Of a stretch of 64,000 nucleotides of DNA, positions 9,228 to 18,540 are shown one piece after another. This DNA is from Streptomyces sp. A1136 (GTDB lineage Bacteria > Actinomycetota > Actinomycetes > Streptomycetales > Streptomycetaceae), in contig NZ_SSBJ01000006.1 of assembly GCF_004795055.1 (NCBI RefSeq), forward strand, positions 62,001 to 126,000. Direction: 5' to 3'. Every line of letters starts with the position of its first letter. The first letter of the stretch is position 1. The notes below the pieces were generated by a model. It was given only the letters and a program-made list of their open reading frames with translations, had not been told where the DNA came from and searched no databases. Position numbers and translations under genes: made by a program.

Positions 9228-11198
9228 ATGACGAAGCCCTCCCTCCCCGACCTGCTGCACGCCGCCGTCTCCGCCGTCGGCGGCACGGAGCGGCCCGGCC
9301 AGGTGGCCATGGCCGAAGCCGTCGCCGAAGCGATCGACGAGAACTCCCACCGACTGATCCAGGCCGGTACCGGCACCGGTAAGTCCCTCGGCTACCTGGT
9401 GCCGGCCCTCGCGCACGGTGAACGCGTCGTCGTCGCCACCGCGACGCTGGCCCTCCAGCGGCAGCTCGTCGAACGCGACCTGCCCCGGACGGTGGAGGCG
9501 CTGCATCCGCAGCTCCGCCGCCGCCCGCAGTTCGCCATGCTCAAGGGGCGATCCAACTACCTGTGCTTGCACCGCCTCCACGAGGGTGCGCCACAGGACG
9601 AGGAGGAGGGCCTCTTCGATCAGTTCGAAGCGGCCGCGCCCACCAGCAAGCTGGGTCAGGACCTGCTGCGGCTGCGGGACTGGGCGGACGAGACCGAGAC
9701 CGGGGACCGGGACGACCTCACGCCCGGTGTCTCCGACAAGGCCTGGGGCCAGATCTCGGTCTCCTCCCGCGAATGCCTGGGCGCGACGAAGTGCGCGTAC
9801 GGAGCCGAGTGTTTCGCCGAGGCAGCCCGCGAGCGGGCCAAGCTCGCGGACGTCGTCGTCACCAACCACGCCCTGCTCGCGATCGACGCGATCGAGGGCG
9901 CCCCCGTGCTGCCCCAGCACGAGGTGCTGATCGTGGACGAGGCGCACGAACTGGTCTCCCGCGTCACCGGCGTCGCCACCGGCGAACTCACCCCGGGCCA
10001 GGTCAACCGGGCCGTCAAGCGCGCTGCGAAACTCGTCGACGAGAAGACCGCCGACGCCCTCCAGACCGCTTCGGAGTCTTTCGAACGCGTCATGGAGCTG
10101 GCCCTGCCCGGCCGGCTGGAGGAGGTCCCCGAAGACCTCGGGTACGCGCTGATGTCCCTGCGTGACGCGGCGCGCAATGTGATCTCGGCGATCGGTTCCA
10201 CGCGTGACAAGTCCGTCCAGGACGAGGACGCCGTCCGCAAGCAGGCCCTGGCCGCGGTGGAGAGCGTCCACGCTGTGGCGGAGCGGATCGTGCTCGGCTC
10301 GGAGTACGACGTCGTCTGGTACGAGCGCCACGACCGGTTCGGCGCCACCCTGCGGGTCGCTCCCCTCTCGGTGTCCGGCCTGCTGCGCGAGAAGCTGTTC
10401 GAAGACCGCTCGGTGGTGCTCACCTCCGCGACGCTCAAGCTCGGCGGCGACTTCAACGGCGTCGCGGGTTCGCTCGGCCTGTCACCGGAGGGCGTGGCCG
10501 GAGACGACGTGCCCGTCTGGAAGGGCTTGGACGTCGGCTCGCCGTTCGACTACCCCAAGCAGGGCATCCTCTACGTCGCCAAGCACCTGGCCACCCCCGG
10601 CCGCGAGGGAACACGCGGCGACATGATGGACGAGCTCGCGGAGCTGATCGAAGCGGCCGGCGGCCGGACCCTCGGCCTGTTCTCCTCCATGCGCGGGGCC
10701 AAGGCCGCCGCCGAGGAACTGCGCGGGCGGCTGGACAACCCGATCCTGCTCCAGGGAGAGGAGACGCTTGGCGAGCTGATCAAGGCGTTCGCGGCGGACC
10801 CGAAGACGTGTCTCTTCGGGACCCTGTCGTTGTGGCAGGGAGTCGACGTGCCCGGGCCCAGCTGCCAGCTGGTGATCATGGACCGGATCCCGTTCCCCCG
10901 CCCCGACGACCCGCTGATGAGCGCCCGGCAGAAGTCGGTGGAAGAGCACGGCGGCAATGGCTTCATGGCGGTCGCCGCCACCCACGCCGCGCTGCTGATG
11001 GCCCAGGGCGCGGGCCGGCTCGTACGGGCGACCGGGGACCGGGGTGTCGTCGCCGTTCTCGACCCGCGGCTGGCCACGGCTCGCTACGGGACCTTCCTGC
11101 GCGCCACGCTCCCCGACTTCTGGTACACCACGGACCGCAACCAGGTCCGCCGGTCGCTCGCCGCGATCGACGCCTCGGCCCAGGCGGACGGCAAGTAG
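9228..11198 (+). CDS. dinG: DinG-family ATP-dependent DNA helicase
   Basis: This 656-aa superfamily-2 helicase of the XPD/DinG iron-sulfur class would unwind DNA 5'-3' or resolve R-loops and other DNA structures. Motifs are GTGTGKS (Walker A, near residue 45), four Cys consistent with the Fe-S cluster (one in YLCLHR, three in ECLGATKCAYGAEC), IVDEAHEL (DEAH), TSATLKLGG, LFSSMRG, LSLWQGVDVPGPS and the terminal QGAGRLVRATGDRGVV. The start ATG is chosen 14 codons into the open frame, where homology to family N-termini begins. It has no clear Shine-Dalgarno, but TAGGGT lies 10 bp upstream, so a very short leader is possible. It converges with lexA, which fits a DNA-damage role, but I see no LexA box at its promoter. 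Confidence 0.88.
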   Translation: MTKPSLPDLLHAAVSAVGGTERPGQVAMAEAVAEAIDENSHRLIQAGTGTGKSLGYLVPALAHGERVVVATATLALQRQLVERDLPRTVEALHPQLRRRPQFAMLKGRSNYLCLHRLHEGAPQDEEEGLFDQFEAAAPTSKLGQDLLRLRDWADETETGDRDDLTPGVSDKAWGQISVSSRECLGATKCAYGAECFAEAARERAKLADVVVTNHALLAIDAIEGAPVLPQHEVLIVDEAHELVSRVTGVATGELTPGQVNRAVKRAAKLVDEKTADALQTASESFERVMELALPGRLEEVPEDLGYALMSLRDAARNVISAIGSTRDKSVQDEDAVRKQALAAVESVHAVAERIVLGSEYDVVWYERHDRFGATLRVAPLSVSGLLREKLFEDRSVVLTSATLKLGGDFNGVAGSLGLSPEGVAGDDVPVWKGLDVGSPFDYPKQGILYVAKHLATPGREGTRGDMMDELAELIEAAGGRTLGLFSSMRGAKAAAEELRGRLDNPILLQGEETLGELIKAFAADPKTCLFGTLSLWQGVDVPGPSCQLVIMDRIPFPRPDDPLMSARQKSVEEHGGNGFMAVAATHAALLMAQGAGRLVRATGDRGVVAVLDPRLATARYGTFLRATLPDFWYTTDRNQVRRSLAAIDASAQADGK

Positions 11199-11226
11199 CG
11201 CGGCCGCGGGCCCTGAGGGCACAAAG

Positions 11227-11260
11227 CAGCTCCGGGACCGGCGCAGGGGTCCCGGAGCTG
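11227..11260. terminator. Hairpin terminator between dinG and lexA
   Basis: A perfect 13-bp inverted repeat (cagctccgggacc and its complement, 8-nt loop) lies between the two convergent genes and can serve both. Confidence 0.85.
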
Positions 11261-11277
11261 GATGGGGGCGACGGGTG

Positions 11278-12069
11278 TCAGACCCGGCGCAGTACGGCGA
11301 CGACCTTGCCGAGGATGGTCGCCTCGTCTCCGGGGATCGGCTGGTACGCGGCGTTGTGCGGAAGCAGCCAGACGTGGCCGTCCTCGCGCTTGAACCGCTT
11401 GACCGTGGCCTCGCCGTCCAGCATCGCGGCGACGATGTCGCCGTTCTCCGCGACGGGCTGACGGCGGACGGTGACCCAGTCGCCGTCGCAGATTGCCGCC
11501 TCGATCATGGAGTCACCGACGACCTTGAGGACGAAGAGTTCGCCGTCACCGACCAGCTGGCGGGGGAGCGGGAAGACGTCCTCCACCGACTCCTCGGCGA
11601 GGATGGGGCCGCCGGCCGCGATCCGGCCGACGAGGGGCACGTACGAGGCGGCGGGCTTGCCGGTGGTGTCCGCGGGCTGCGAGCTGGGCTGGTCCGAGCC
11701 GCGCACCTCGTAGGCCCGGGGGCGATGCGGGTCGCGCCGCAGGAAGCCCTTGCGTTCCAGCGCCATCAGCTGATGGGCGACCGACGACGTGCTCGACAGG
11801 CCGACCGCCTGGCCGATCTCGCGCATCGACGGCGGGTAGCCCCGGCGCTGCACCGAATCACGGATGACTTCGATGACCCTCCGCTGCCGGTCCGTGAGCC
11901 CGGAGCTGTCGGCGCGGATGCCTGGAGGTCGCCCGGGCAGCGAGCGTGCGGGGCGCACGGACTCCGCCTCCGGGTTCTGACGAGCGTCATTCATGGCATG
12001 CACCGGCTCAAGTCGGCTCTGGGAGCGGTTCTGGGCAGTGATGGTGGCACTGTCTGCGGTCGTGGTCAC
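11278..12069 (-). CDS. lexA: SOS repressor LexA
   Basis: LexA represses DNA-damage genes and cleaves itself when RecA filaments form. This 263-aa form has an N-terminal Streptomyces-type extension (~55 residues). Then comes the winged helix ([36 protein letters not shown], residues ~65-120), the Ala-Gly cleavage site in RIAAGGPIL, and the catalytic Ser ([11 protein letters not shown]) and Lys ([11 protein letters not shown]). The GTG start at 12069 is preceded by GAGAGGGG. An in-frame ATG at 11994 lacks a ribosome-binding site. A LexA box sits upstream, so the gene is autoregulated. It is divergent from nrdR-nrdJ. Confidence 0.95.
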   Translation of the reverse strand: MTTTADSATITAQNRSQSRLEPVHAMNDARQNPEAESVRPARSLPGRPPGIRADSSGLTDRQRRVIEVIRDSVQRRGYPPSMREIGQAVGLSSTSSVAHQLMALERKGFLRRDPHRPRAYEVRGSDQPSSQPADTTGKPAASYVPLVGRIAAGGPILAEESVEDVFPLPRQLVGDGELFVLKVVGDSMIEAAICDGDWVTVRRQPVAENGDIVAAMLDGEATVKRFKREDGHVWLLPHNAAYQPIPGDEATILGKVVAVLRRV

Positions 12070-12131
12070 GTCGGCCCCTCTCGAAATGTTCTCCCTAGCT
12101 GGACAACGGTAGTAGCTTTCGAAAGGTTGCG

Positions 12132-12147
12132 CCAAACACACGTTCGA
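12132..12147 (-). promoter_or_regulatory. LexA box upstream of lexA
   Basis: Read on the minus strand, the 16-mer tcgaacgtgtgtttgg matches the actinobacterial LexA consensus (tcGAAC-N4-GTTc/t-ga) at nearly all key positions. A plausible promoter for lexA (TTGGCG, then TACTAC 15 bp on) overlaps its downstream end, so bound LexA would block the -35 region. The promoter is inference; the box is read directly. Confidence 0.8.
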
Positions 12148-12358
12148 GTGAAATATCGCAGATCGTTCACCTGGAGCAGTGCTGGAGGTGTATGGACCGA
12201 CAGTCTGACCGAACGCGGGTTCGGCCGTTCCCACGCCGCCTACGGTACCCTTCCGGCTCGGATCGCCACCGGGCGGGCCGGCGTCCAGTCTGGCACCGCG
12301 GACCCCGGTATCCGGACAACCGGAACCGCGACACGCGGCGGGCTGTAAATCCACTACA

Positions 12359-12374
12359 ACCCAAGATCTAGTGG
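12359..12374 (+). promoter_or_regulatory. Candidate NrdR box upstream of nrdR-nrdJ
   Basis: The 16-mer acccaagatctagtgg matches about 12 of 16 positions of the NrdR-box consensus (acaCwAtATaTwGtgt). It also forms one arm of the larger inverted repeat ccacta-N12-tagtgg (12351-12374). NrdR is encoded 165 bp downstream, so this would be autoregulation. NrdR boxes usually occur in pairs; I could not find a convincing second one. Confidence 0.6.
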
Positions 12375-12539
12375 TTGGATGAGCGCGGCCACCCAGAAGT
12401 TGTGGTCCCGGGTCCGTCGCAGGTCCCGGCATCGCATATGCTTGTGGCTGCTTCACGAGCCCCCGGCAGAGCCTCGTTCCTGCCGCTCAGGGGCCCCGTG
12501 AGGTGATCAGTCGTGCCGAAGAGGGAGGGTGAGGGAACC

Positions 12540-13055
12540 ATGCACTGCCCCTTCTGCAGGCACCCCGACAGCCGGGTCGTCGACAGTCGCACCACCGACG
12601 ACGGCACGTCGATCCGCCGACGCCGTCAGTGCCCCGACTGCTCCCGTCGCTTCACGACGGTGGAAACGGCCTCGCTGATGGTGATCAAGCGCAGCGGGGT
12701 GACCGAACCCTTCAGCCGCTCCAAGGTCATCTCTGGCGTCCGCAAGGCGTGCCAGGGGCGGCCGGTCACCGAGGACGCCCTCGCCAAGCTCGGCCAGCGC
12801 GTCGAGGAGGCGCTGCGCGCCACCGGAAGCGCCGAGCTGACCACCCACGACGTGGGTCTGGCCATACTCGGTCCCTTGCAGGAACTCGACCTGGTCGCGT
12901 ACCTGCGGTTCGCGTCCGTGTACAAAGCGTTCGACACCCTTGAAGACTTCGAGACCGCCATCGCGGAGCTCCGCGACGGACGGCCTCACCCCCATGAGTG
13001 CGAGCCGGGTGGGACCCCTGCGGTCGTTCCCGTGCCCGCCTCCGCCGCCGACTGA
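12540..13055 (+). CDS. nrdR: Transcriptional repressor NrdR
   Basis: NrdR is the ATP/dATP-sensing zinc-finger repressor of ribonucleotide reductase genes. This 171-aa protein has the zinc ribbon with Cys3-Cys6 and Cys31-Cys34, then the ATP-cone from about residue 46 ([29 protein letters not shown]). It has the usual full length plus a ~20-residue disordered tail. I chose ATG 12540, nine codons into the open frame, because the conserved MHCPFC start is there and GGTGAGGG precedes it. It lies 134 bp upstream of nrdJ on the same strand, a standard Streptomyces nrdRJ arrangement. Confidence 0.95.
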   Translation: MHCPFCRHPDSRVVDSRTTDDGTSIRRRRQCPDCSRRFTTVETASLMVIKRSGVTEPFSRSKVISGVRKACQGRPVTEDALAKLGQRVEEALRATGSAELTTHDVGLAILGPLQELDLVAYLRFASVYKAFDTLEDFETAIAELRDGRPHPHECEPGGTPAVVPVPASAAD

Positions 13056-13189
13056 CCGGACGGCCGCGAAGCGGTCGGGCCGGTCGGCCAGGCGAGATTC
13101 GAAGATTCGTAGATACAGACACACGGCACCGTGCTGCGGAATATCGCTGGCACTTCAGGGCGTTTTTGCCCGCATATGGGAGGCGGAGC

Positions 13190-16087
13190 ATGACAGAGAC
13201 GGCGAGCGGCTCGGCACGAGGTTCCCGCGCCAAGGGAACCAAGGCTGCCAAGAGCGGCCTGCGGATCGAGCGCATCCACACCACCCCGGGCGTGCACCCG
13301 TATGACGAGGTGAGCTGGGAGCGCCGTGACGTCGTCATGACCAACTGGCGCGACGGCTCGGTCAACTTCGAGCAGCGTGGCGTCGAGTTCCCCGACTTCT
13401 GGTCGGTGAACGCGGTCAACATCGTCACCAGCAAGTACTTCCGCGGCGCGGTCGGCACCCCGCAGCGCGAGACCGGTCTGAAGCAGCTCATCGACCGGAT
13501 CGTGAAGACCTACACCAAGGCCGGCGAGGACTACGACTACTTCGCTTCGCCCGCGGATGCCGAGATCTTCGAGCACGAGCTGACGTACGCCCTCCTGCAC
13601 CAGATCTTCAGCTTCAACTCCCCGGTGTGGTTCAACGTCGGAACGCCCCAGCCGCAGCAGGTCTCCGCCTGCTTCATCCTGGCCGTCGACGACTCCATGG
13701 AGTCGATCCTCGACTGGTACAAGGAAGAGGGCATGATCTTCAAGGGCGGCTCCGGCGCCGGCCTGAACCTCTCCCGCATCCGCTCCTCCAAGGAGCTCCT
13801 CTCCTCCGGCGGCAACGCCTCCGGCCCGGTCTCCTTCATGCGCGGCGCGGACGCGTCCGCCGGAACGATCAAGTCGGGCGGCGCCACCCGCCGCGCGGCC
13901 AAGATGGTCGTCCTGGACGTGGACCACCCGGACGTCGAGGACTTCATCGCGACCAAGGTGAAGGAAGAGGAGAAGATCCGCGCCCTGCGCGACGCGGGCT
14001 TCGACATGGACCTGGGCGGCGACGACATCACGTCCGTCCAGTACCAGAACGCCAACAACTCCGTCCGCGTGAACGACGAGTTCATGACGGCCGTCGAGAA
14101 CGGCACCGAGTTCGGCCTGCGCGCCCGCATGACCGGCGAGGTCATCGAGAAGGTCGACGCCAAGGCGCTCTTCCGCAAGCTCGCCGAGGCCGCGTGGGCG
14201 TGTGCCGACCCGGGCATCCAGTACGACGGTGTGATCAACAACTGGCACACCTGCCCCGAGTCCGGTCGCATCACCGCGTCCAACCCGTGCAGCGAGTACA
14301 TGCACCTGGACAACACGTCCTGCAACCTCGCGTCGCTGAACCTCATGAAGTTCCTCGACGACGACGGCAAGGGCAACCAGTCCTTCGACGCGGAGCGCTT
14401 CGCCAAGGTCGTCGAGCTGGTCATCACCGCGATGGACATCTCCATCTGCTTCGCGGACTTCCCGACGCGGAAGATCGGTGAGAACACCCGCGCCTTCCGT
14501 CAGCTCGGCATCGGCTACGCCAACCTCGGCGCCCTGCTGATGGCCACGGGCCACGCCTACGACTCGGACGGCGGCCGCACGCTCGCCGCCTCGATCACCT
14601 CGCTGATGACCGGTACGGCGTACCGGCGCTCCGCCGAGCTGGCCGCGATCGTCGGTCCCTACGACGGCTACGCCCGCAACGCCGAGTCGCACAAGCGCGT
14701 CATGAAGCAGCACGCCGACGCCAACGCCGTCGCGCCGCGCACCGATGACCTGGACAACGCGGTCTGGGCCGCGGCCACCGAGGCCTGGCAGGACGTGCTG
14801 CGCCTCGGCGAGAAGAACGGCTTCCGCAACTCCCAGGCATCCGTCCTCGCCCCGACCGGCACCATCGGTCTTGCGATGTCCTGCGACACCACCGGTGTCG
14901 AGCCGGACCTGGCCCTGGTCAAGTTCAAGAAGCTCGTCGGCGGCGGCTCGATGCAGATCGTCAACGGCACCGTCCCGCAGGCCCTGCGCCGCCTGGGCTA
15001 CCAGGAGGAGCAGATCGAGGCGATCGTCTCCCACATCGCCGAACACGGTGTGGTCGTCGACGCCCCGGGCCTCAAGACCGAGCACTACTCGATCTTCGAC
15101 TGCGCCATGGGCGAGCGTTCCATCTCCCCGATGGGCCACGTGCGCATGATGGCCGCGATCCAGCCGTGGATCTCCGGCGCCATCTCCAAGACGGTCAACA
15201 TGCCGGAGTCGGCCACCGTCGAGGAGATCGAGGAGATCTACTTCGAGGCGTGGAAGATGGGCGTCAAGGCGCTCGCGATCTACCGCGACAACTGCAAGGT
15301 CGGCCAGCCCCTCTCCGCGAAGAAGAAGGAAGAGGAGAAGGAGGAGGTCACCGCCAAGGCGGAGGACACCATCCGCGCCGCTGTCGAGAAGGTCATCGAG
15401 TACCGCCCGGTCCGCAAGCGCCTGCCGAAGGGCCGCCCGGGGATCACCACCTCGTTCACGGTCGGTGGCGCCGAGGGCTACATGACGGCGAACTCCTACC
15501 CGGACGACGGCCTGGGCGAGGTCTTCCTCAAGATGTCCAAGCAGGGCTCCACCCTCGCGGGCATGATGGACGCCTTCTCCATCGCCGTGTCCGTCGGCCT
15601 CCAGTACGGCGTGCCGCTGGAGACCTACGTCTCGAAGTTCACGAACATGCGCTTCGAGCCGGCCGGCATGACGGACGACCCGGACGTGCGGATGGCCCAG
15701 TCGATCGTCGACTACATCTTCCGCCGCCTGGCGCTCGACTTCCTGCCGTTCGAAACCCGCTCGGCGCTCGGCATCCACACCGCCGAGGAGCGTCAGCGCC
15801 ACCTCGACACCGGTTCGTACGAGCCGTTGGACGAGGAGGAGTTGGACACGGAGACCCTGGCCCAGTCGGCCCCGCTCGCGGCGGTCCCGTCGGAGCCGAA
15901 GCCGATCGCGGCCGCCCCGGTCTCGGTCCCCGCCCCGAAGACGGCGCACTCCAGCGCCGAACTCGTCGAGATGCAGCTCGGCGTCTCCGCCGACGCCCCG
16001 CTCTGCTTCTCCTGCGGTACGAAGATGCAGCGCGCCGGTTCCTGCTACATCTGCGAGGGATGCGGCTCGACCAGCGGTTGCAGCTGA
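13190..16087 (+). CDS. nrdJ: Adenosylcobalamin-dependent (class II) ribonucleotide reductase NrdJ
   Basis: This 965-aa enzyme reduces ribonucleotides to deoxyribonucleotides using a B12-derived radical without needing oxygen. Recognisable pieces are FNSPVWFNVG, the first active-site Cys in SACFILAVDDS, the NPCSEYMHLDNTSCNLASLNL active-site loop near residue 364, APTGTIGLAM, and a C-terminal zinc/redox tail with CFSCGTKMQ and CYICEGCGSTSGC. ATG 13190 has GGGAGGCGGA upstream. A run of Lys/Glu (KKKEEEKEEVTAKAE) near residue 710 is typical of actinobacterial NrdJ. It follows nrdR and is followed by a strong terminator. Confidence 0.96.
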   Translation: MTETASGSARGSRAKGTKAAKSGLRIERIHTTPGVHPYDEVSWERRDVVMTNWRDGSVNFEQRGVEFPDFWSVNAVNIVTSKYFRGAVGTPQRETGLKQLIDRIVKTYTKAGEDYDYFASPADAEIFEHELTYALLHQIFSFNSPVWFNVGTPQPQQVSACFILAVDDSMESILDWYKEEGMIFKGGSGAGLNLSRIRSSKELLSSGGNASGPVSFMRGADASAGTIKSGGATRRAAKMVVLDVDHPDVEDFIATKVKEEEKIRALRDAGFDMDLGGDDITSVQYQNANNSVRVNDEFMTAVENGTEFGLRARMTGEVIEKVDAKALFRKLAEAAWACADPGIQYDGVINNWHTCPESGRITASNPCSEYMHLDNTSCNLASLNLMKFLDDDGKGNQSFDAERFAKVVELVITAMDISICFADFPTRKIGENTRAFRQLGIGYANLGALLMATGHAYDSDGGRTLAASITSLMTGTAYRRSAELAAIVGPYDGYARNAESHKRVMKQHADANAVAPRTDDLDNAVWAAATEAWQDVLRLGEKNGFRNSQASVLAPTGTIGLAMSCDTTGVEPDLALVKFKKLVGGGSMQIVNGTVPQALRRLGYQEEQIEAIVSHIAEHGVVVDAPGLKTEHYSIFDCAMGERSISPMGHVRMMAAIQPWISGAISKTVNMPESATVEEIEEIYFEAWKMGVKALAIYRDNCKVGQPLSAKKKEEEKEEVTAKAEDTIRAAVEKVIEYRPVRKRLPKGRPGITTSFTVGGAEGYMTANSYPDDGLGEVFLKMSKQGSTLAGMMDAFSIAVSVGLQYGVPLETYVSKFTNMRFEPAGMTDDPDVRMAQSIVDYIFRRLALDFLPFETRSALGIHTAEERQRHLDTGSYEPLDEEELDTETLAQSAPLAAVPSEPKPIAAAPVSVPAPKTAHSSAELVEMQLGVSADAPLCFSCGTKMQRAGSCYICEGCGSTSGCS

Positions 16088-16120
16088 CCGTGAGCCCCCG
16101 GCGGGCGTGAGCCGGGAGCT

Positions 16121-16158
16121 CGGGTGGGGTGTCGACGATCATGTCGACACCCCACCCG
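16121..16158 (+). terminator. Strong hairpin terminator after nrdJ
   Basis: A perfect 16-bp inverted repeat (cgggtggggtgtcgac, 6-nt loop gatcat) lies 33 bp after the nrdJ stop. It is the longest perfect stem I found in the window. Confidence 0.88.
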
Positions 16159-16310
16159 GCGTTTCGCGACCACGCGACCGCGACCGCGGCGGCCGCGTGC
16201 AGATGTCGGAGCTGGACGGACTGGCGTGGCGGGTCCCTCGCGACGATCATGGTGTCGGGGGAGGGGCGACCGCCGCGAACCCCGGATGTGACTGGGGGAG
16301 CGGGGGAGCC

Positions 16311-17159
16311 ATGTGGAGCGGTGACGAGCTTGACCTCGACGCGTATCTGGCGCGCATCGGCATCGGGAGAGGCGGCACGCGGGGAGGCGAGGAGCGGGAA
16401 CTGCGGCCCGACCTCGCGACGTTGTACGCAGTGCACCGGGCCCACATCGCGGCCATCCCCTTCGAGAGCCTTGACGTCACGCTCGGCCGCCCCGTCGCGC
16501 TGGACGTCAAGTCACTGCAGGACAAGCTCGTGCACCGCCGCCGTGGCGGCTACTGCTACGAGCAGAACTCGCTGTTGGCGGCCGCCCTCCAGCGGATCGG
16601 CTTCGAGGTGTCGGGGCGCGGTGCCCGCAACCGGTCCCGTGGGGACACCCTGCTGCCGGTGACGCACGCCGTCCTCGTCGTCACCGTCGCGGGTGAACCC
16701 TGGCTGTGCGACGCCGGGTTCGGCCATCCCGGACCGTTCGAGCCTGTCCCGCTGGCGCGGCCCGGAGTCGAGGTGCGGCAGGGGGACTCGACGTACGCCG
16801 TCCACCGCGAGGAGGGGGACGTCCTCGTCCTGCGCCGGTCCTGCGAGGGCATCCGGCAAGACCTCTACGCCTTCACCCCGCAGCCCTATCACCCGGTCGA
16901 CTACGTGGTGCTGAACCACTACAGCTCCTCCCACCCCCGCTCCGCCTTTCTCGGCAAGGTGATCGTCCAACGGCCCGGCGAGGACGTCCGGGTGGCCCTC
17001 CTGGGGCGCGAACTGACCCGTTGGTACCCGGACGGCCGGGTGGAGCGCGAGATCGTGGCTCCCGAGGAGCTGATCGCCCTGCTCGACCACGAGTTCGGCC
17101 TTCGGCTGTCCGAGCGGGACGAGGCCGATCTCGTGCGGATCTTCCGCGCCGAGGACTGA
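16311..17159 (+). CDS. Arylamine N-acetyltransferase
   Basis: This 282-aa NAT transfers acetyl from acetyl-CoA to arylamines or similar aromatic amines. The Cys-His-Asp triad is visible as Cys82 (RRGGYCYEQN), His119 (PVTHAVL) and Asp134 (WLCDAGFG). The IPFESLDVTLGRPV segment is typical of the N-terminal helical domain, and length is normal. The open frame extends further upstream, but ATG 16311 has GGGGGAG 3-9 nt before it and is where family similarity begins. In actinomycetes some NAT homologues make amide bonds in secondary metabolism; no such cluster is seen here, so a detoxifying or general role is more likely. Confidence 0.9.
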   Translation: MWSGDELDLDAYLARIGIGRGGTRGGEERELRPDLATLYAVHRAHIAAIPFESLDVTLGRPVALDVKSLQDKLVHRRRGGYCYEQNSLLAAALQRIGFEVSGRGARNRSRGDTLLPVTHAVLVVTVAGEPWLCDAGFGHPGPFEPVPLARPGVEVRQGDSTYAVHREEGDVLVLRRSCEGIRQDLYAFTPQPYHPVDYVVLNHYSSSHPRSAFLGKVIVQRPGEDVRVALLGRELTRWYPDGRVEREIVAPEELIALLDHEFGLRLSERDEADLVRIFRAED

Positions 17160-17191
17160 CCCGGGCCGCGCCGGGCCCGTACGATGGCGCG
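17156..17191 (+). promoter_or_regulatory. Predicted leaderless promoter of the YdbC-like gene
   Basis: CTGACC (17156-17161) and TACGAT (17180-17185) are 18 bp apart. The GTG start lies 7 bp after the -10 hexamer, the position where transcription would begin, so the mRNA is probably leaderless. Confidence 0.6.
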
Positions 17192-17797
17192 GTGCTGGTC
17201 AAGTGGATTCGCTGCACGGTGACGGACCGACGCGGGTTCGAGCGTGGGCAGCGCAAATGGGCGGGGCTGCCGGGCGAGCCCGGATTCCGGGGGCAGGGCG
17301 GCGGATGGAGCCGTGGCCGGCAGGGGGTGGCGCATGTCTTCGCCTTCTGGGAGAGCCGTTCCTTCTACGACTCCTTCATGGCGCGCTCGTACGATCGGTT
17401 GGCCGCCTCCCAGAACGGCACCTTCACCGACGCGCGGGTCACGCTCTTCGACTACCGCTTCGATGTGAAGACCGGGTTCGAGCCCCGGTTCTCCGACGCC
17501 GACGTGGTCAGGGTCGCCCATACGCGGGTGCGGGAGGGCCGCGTGGAGCACTTCGCCCTGATGCAGGAGAAGGTCTGGAACCCGGCGATGGCCGGGTCGC
17601 CCGGCATGATCCGAGGTCTCTTCGGGGAAGCCCCGGGGCGGGAGTTCCTGGTGCTGTCGATGTGGCGGGCGGCCGCCGAGCACGGCAAGTACCGGCAGGA
17701 GCGGGTCGAGCGGCTGTCGTTGCGCGCGCAGACCGAGGCCGACGTGGAGGCGCTCACCGGAGACGTCGTCGACCTCGAACCCTCCTGGACGGTATGA
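17192..17797 (+). CDS. YdbC-like protein (DUF4937 type)
   Basis: This 201-aa soluble protein resembles the YdbC/DUF4937 group. It begins VLVKWIRCTVTDRRGFERGQRKWA, followed by a WSRGRQGVAHVFAFWESRSFYDSFMARSYDRL segment typical of dimeric ferredoxin-like (antibiotic-monooxygenase-type) folds. The second half (VVRVAHTRVREGRVEHFALMQEKVWNPAM) looks like a second copy of that fold. No catalytic residues are evident and function is unknown. The GTG has no ribosome-binding site but sits 7 bp after a -10 hexamer, which supports both this start and a leaderless message. Confidence 0.7.
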   Translation: MLVKWIRCTVTDRRGFERGQRKWAGLPGEPGFRGQGGGWSRGRQGVAHVFAFWESRSFYDSFMARSYDRLAASQNGTFTDARVTLFDYRFDVKTGFEPRFSDADVVRVAHTRVREGRVEHFALMQEKVWNPAMAGSPGMIRGLFGEAPGREFLVLSMWRAAAEHGKYRQERVERLSLRAQTEADVEALTGDVVDLEPSWTV

Positions 17798-17857
17798 CCG
17801 TAAGACGATCGGCTGCCTGATCGGCGTGCCCGTTCGAGCCACGCACCGATGGCCGAA

Positions 17858-17869
17858 TAGGGTCGTGGA
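17858..17869 (+). promoter_or_regulatory. -10 hexamer of a leaderless promoter (histidine phosphatase gene)
   Basis: TAGGGT at 17858-17863 is followed by 6 nt and then the ATG, which places the transcription start on the start codon. I see no convincing -35 element. Confidence 0.5.
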
Positions 17870-18529
17870 ATGGTACGACCACGGCGCATCGTCCTCGTCC
17901 GGCACGGGGAGTCCCAGGGCAATGCCGATGACACGGTGTACGAGCGGGAGCCCGACCACGCCCTGCGGCTGACGCAGACCGGGCGCGAGCAGGCCCGGCA
18001 GGCCGGCGCACGGCTGCGCGAACTGTTCGGGGACGAGCGCATCAGCGCGTACGTCTCCCCGTACCGCCGCACCCTGCAGACCTTCCGCGAGCTGCGCCTG
18101 GACCCCACCCGGGTCCGCATGCGCGAGGAACCGAGGCTGCGCGAGCAGGACTGGGGGAACTGGCAGGACCACGACGACGTGCGCCTGCAGAAGGCGTACC
18201 GGGACGCGTACGGACACTTCTTCTACCGTTTCGCGCAGGGCGAGTCGGGCGCCGACGTGTACGACCGGGTCGGGTCCTTCCTGGAGAGCCTGTACCGCAG
18301 TTTCGAGGCCCCGGACCACCCGGAGAACGTGCTGCTCGTGACGCACGGACTGACGATGCGGTTGTTCTGCATGCGCTGGTTCCACTGGTCGGTGGCCGAG
18401 TTCGAGGCCCTGTCCAACCCGGGGAACGGTGAGTTCAGGACACTGCTGCTGGGCCCGGACGGCCGCTACCGCCTGGACCGCCCGTTTGAGCGGTGGACCA
18501 CACCCGAGCCTTACGACCTGGACGACTAA
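17870..18529 (+). CDS. Histidine phosphatase (phosphoglycerate-mutase-like)
   Basis: This 219-aa cytoplasmic protein belongs to the histidine phosphatase superfamily. The phospho-accepting His is in LVRHGES (His12). Further motifs are SPYRRTLQT, REQDWGNWQ and the second catalytic His in LVTHGLTMRLF. It is of normal length for the broad-specificity phosphatase subgroup rather than a glycolytic mutase, which is usually about 250 residues. The substrate cannot be told from sequence. The ATG is chosen because a -10 element stands 6 nt upstream and no earlier start gives family similarity. The next gene starts 11 bp after its stop. Confidence 0.85.
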   Translation: MVRPRRIVLVRHGESQGNADDTVYEREPDHALRLTQTGREQARQAGARLRELFGDERISAYVSPYRRTLQTFRELRLDPTRVRMREEPRLREQDWGNWQDHDDVRLQKAYRDAYGHFFYRFAQGESGADVYDRVGSFLESLYRSFEAPDHPENVLLVTHGLTMRLFCMRWFHWSVAEFEALSNPGNGEFRTLLLGPDGRYRLDRPFERWTTPEPYDLDD

Positions 18530-18540
18530 AGTGACGTGGG
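18527..18540 (+). promoter_or_regulatory. -10 hexamer overlapping the upstream stop (ADP-ribosylglycohydrolase gene)
   Basis: TAAAGT spans the stop codon of the phosphatase gene and ends 8 nt before the ATG. There is no ribosome-binding site, so a (nearly) leaderless transcript is likely. Confidence 0.45.

Noticed and set aside
12331..12346. acacgcggcgggctgt as a second NrdR box
   Set aside because: Only the outer bases match, and the spacing to the first box is not that of paired NrdR boxes.
12986..15949. 987-codon minus-strand frame over nrdJ
   Set aside because: It is an antisense shadow of a well-conserved enzyme gene; its translation is a low-complexity Arg/Gly/Val/Asp-rich string.
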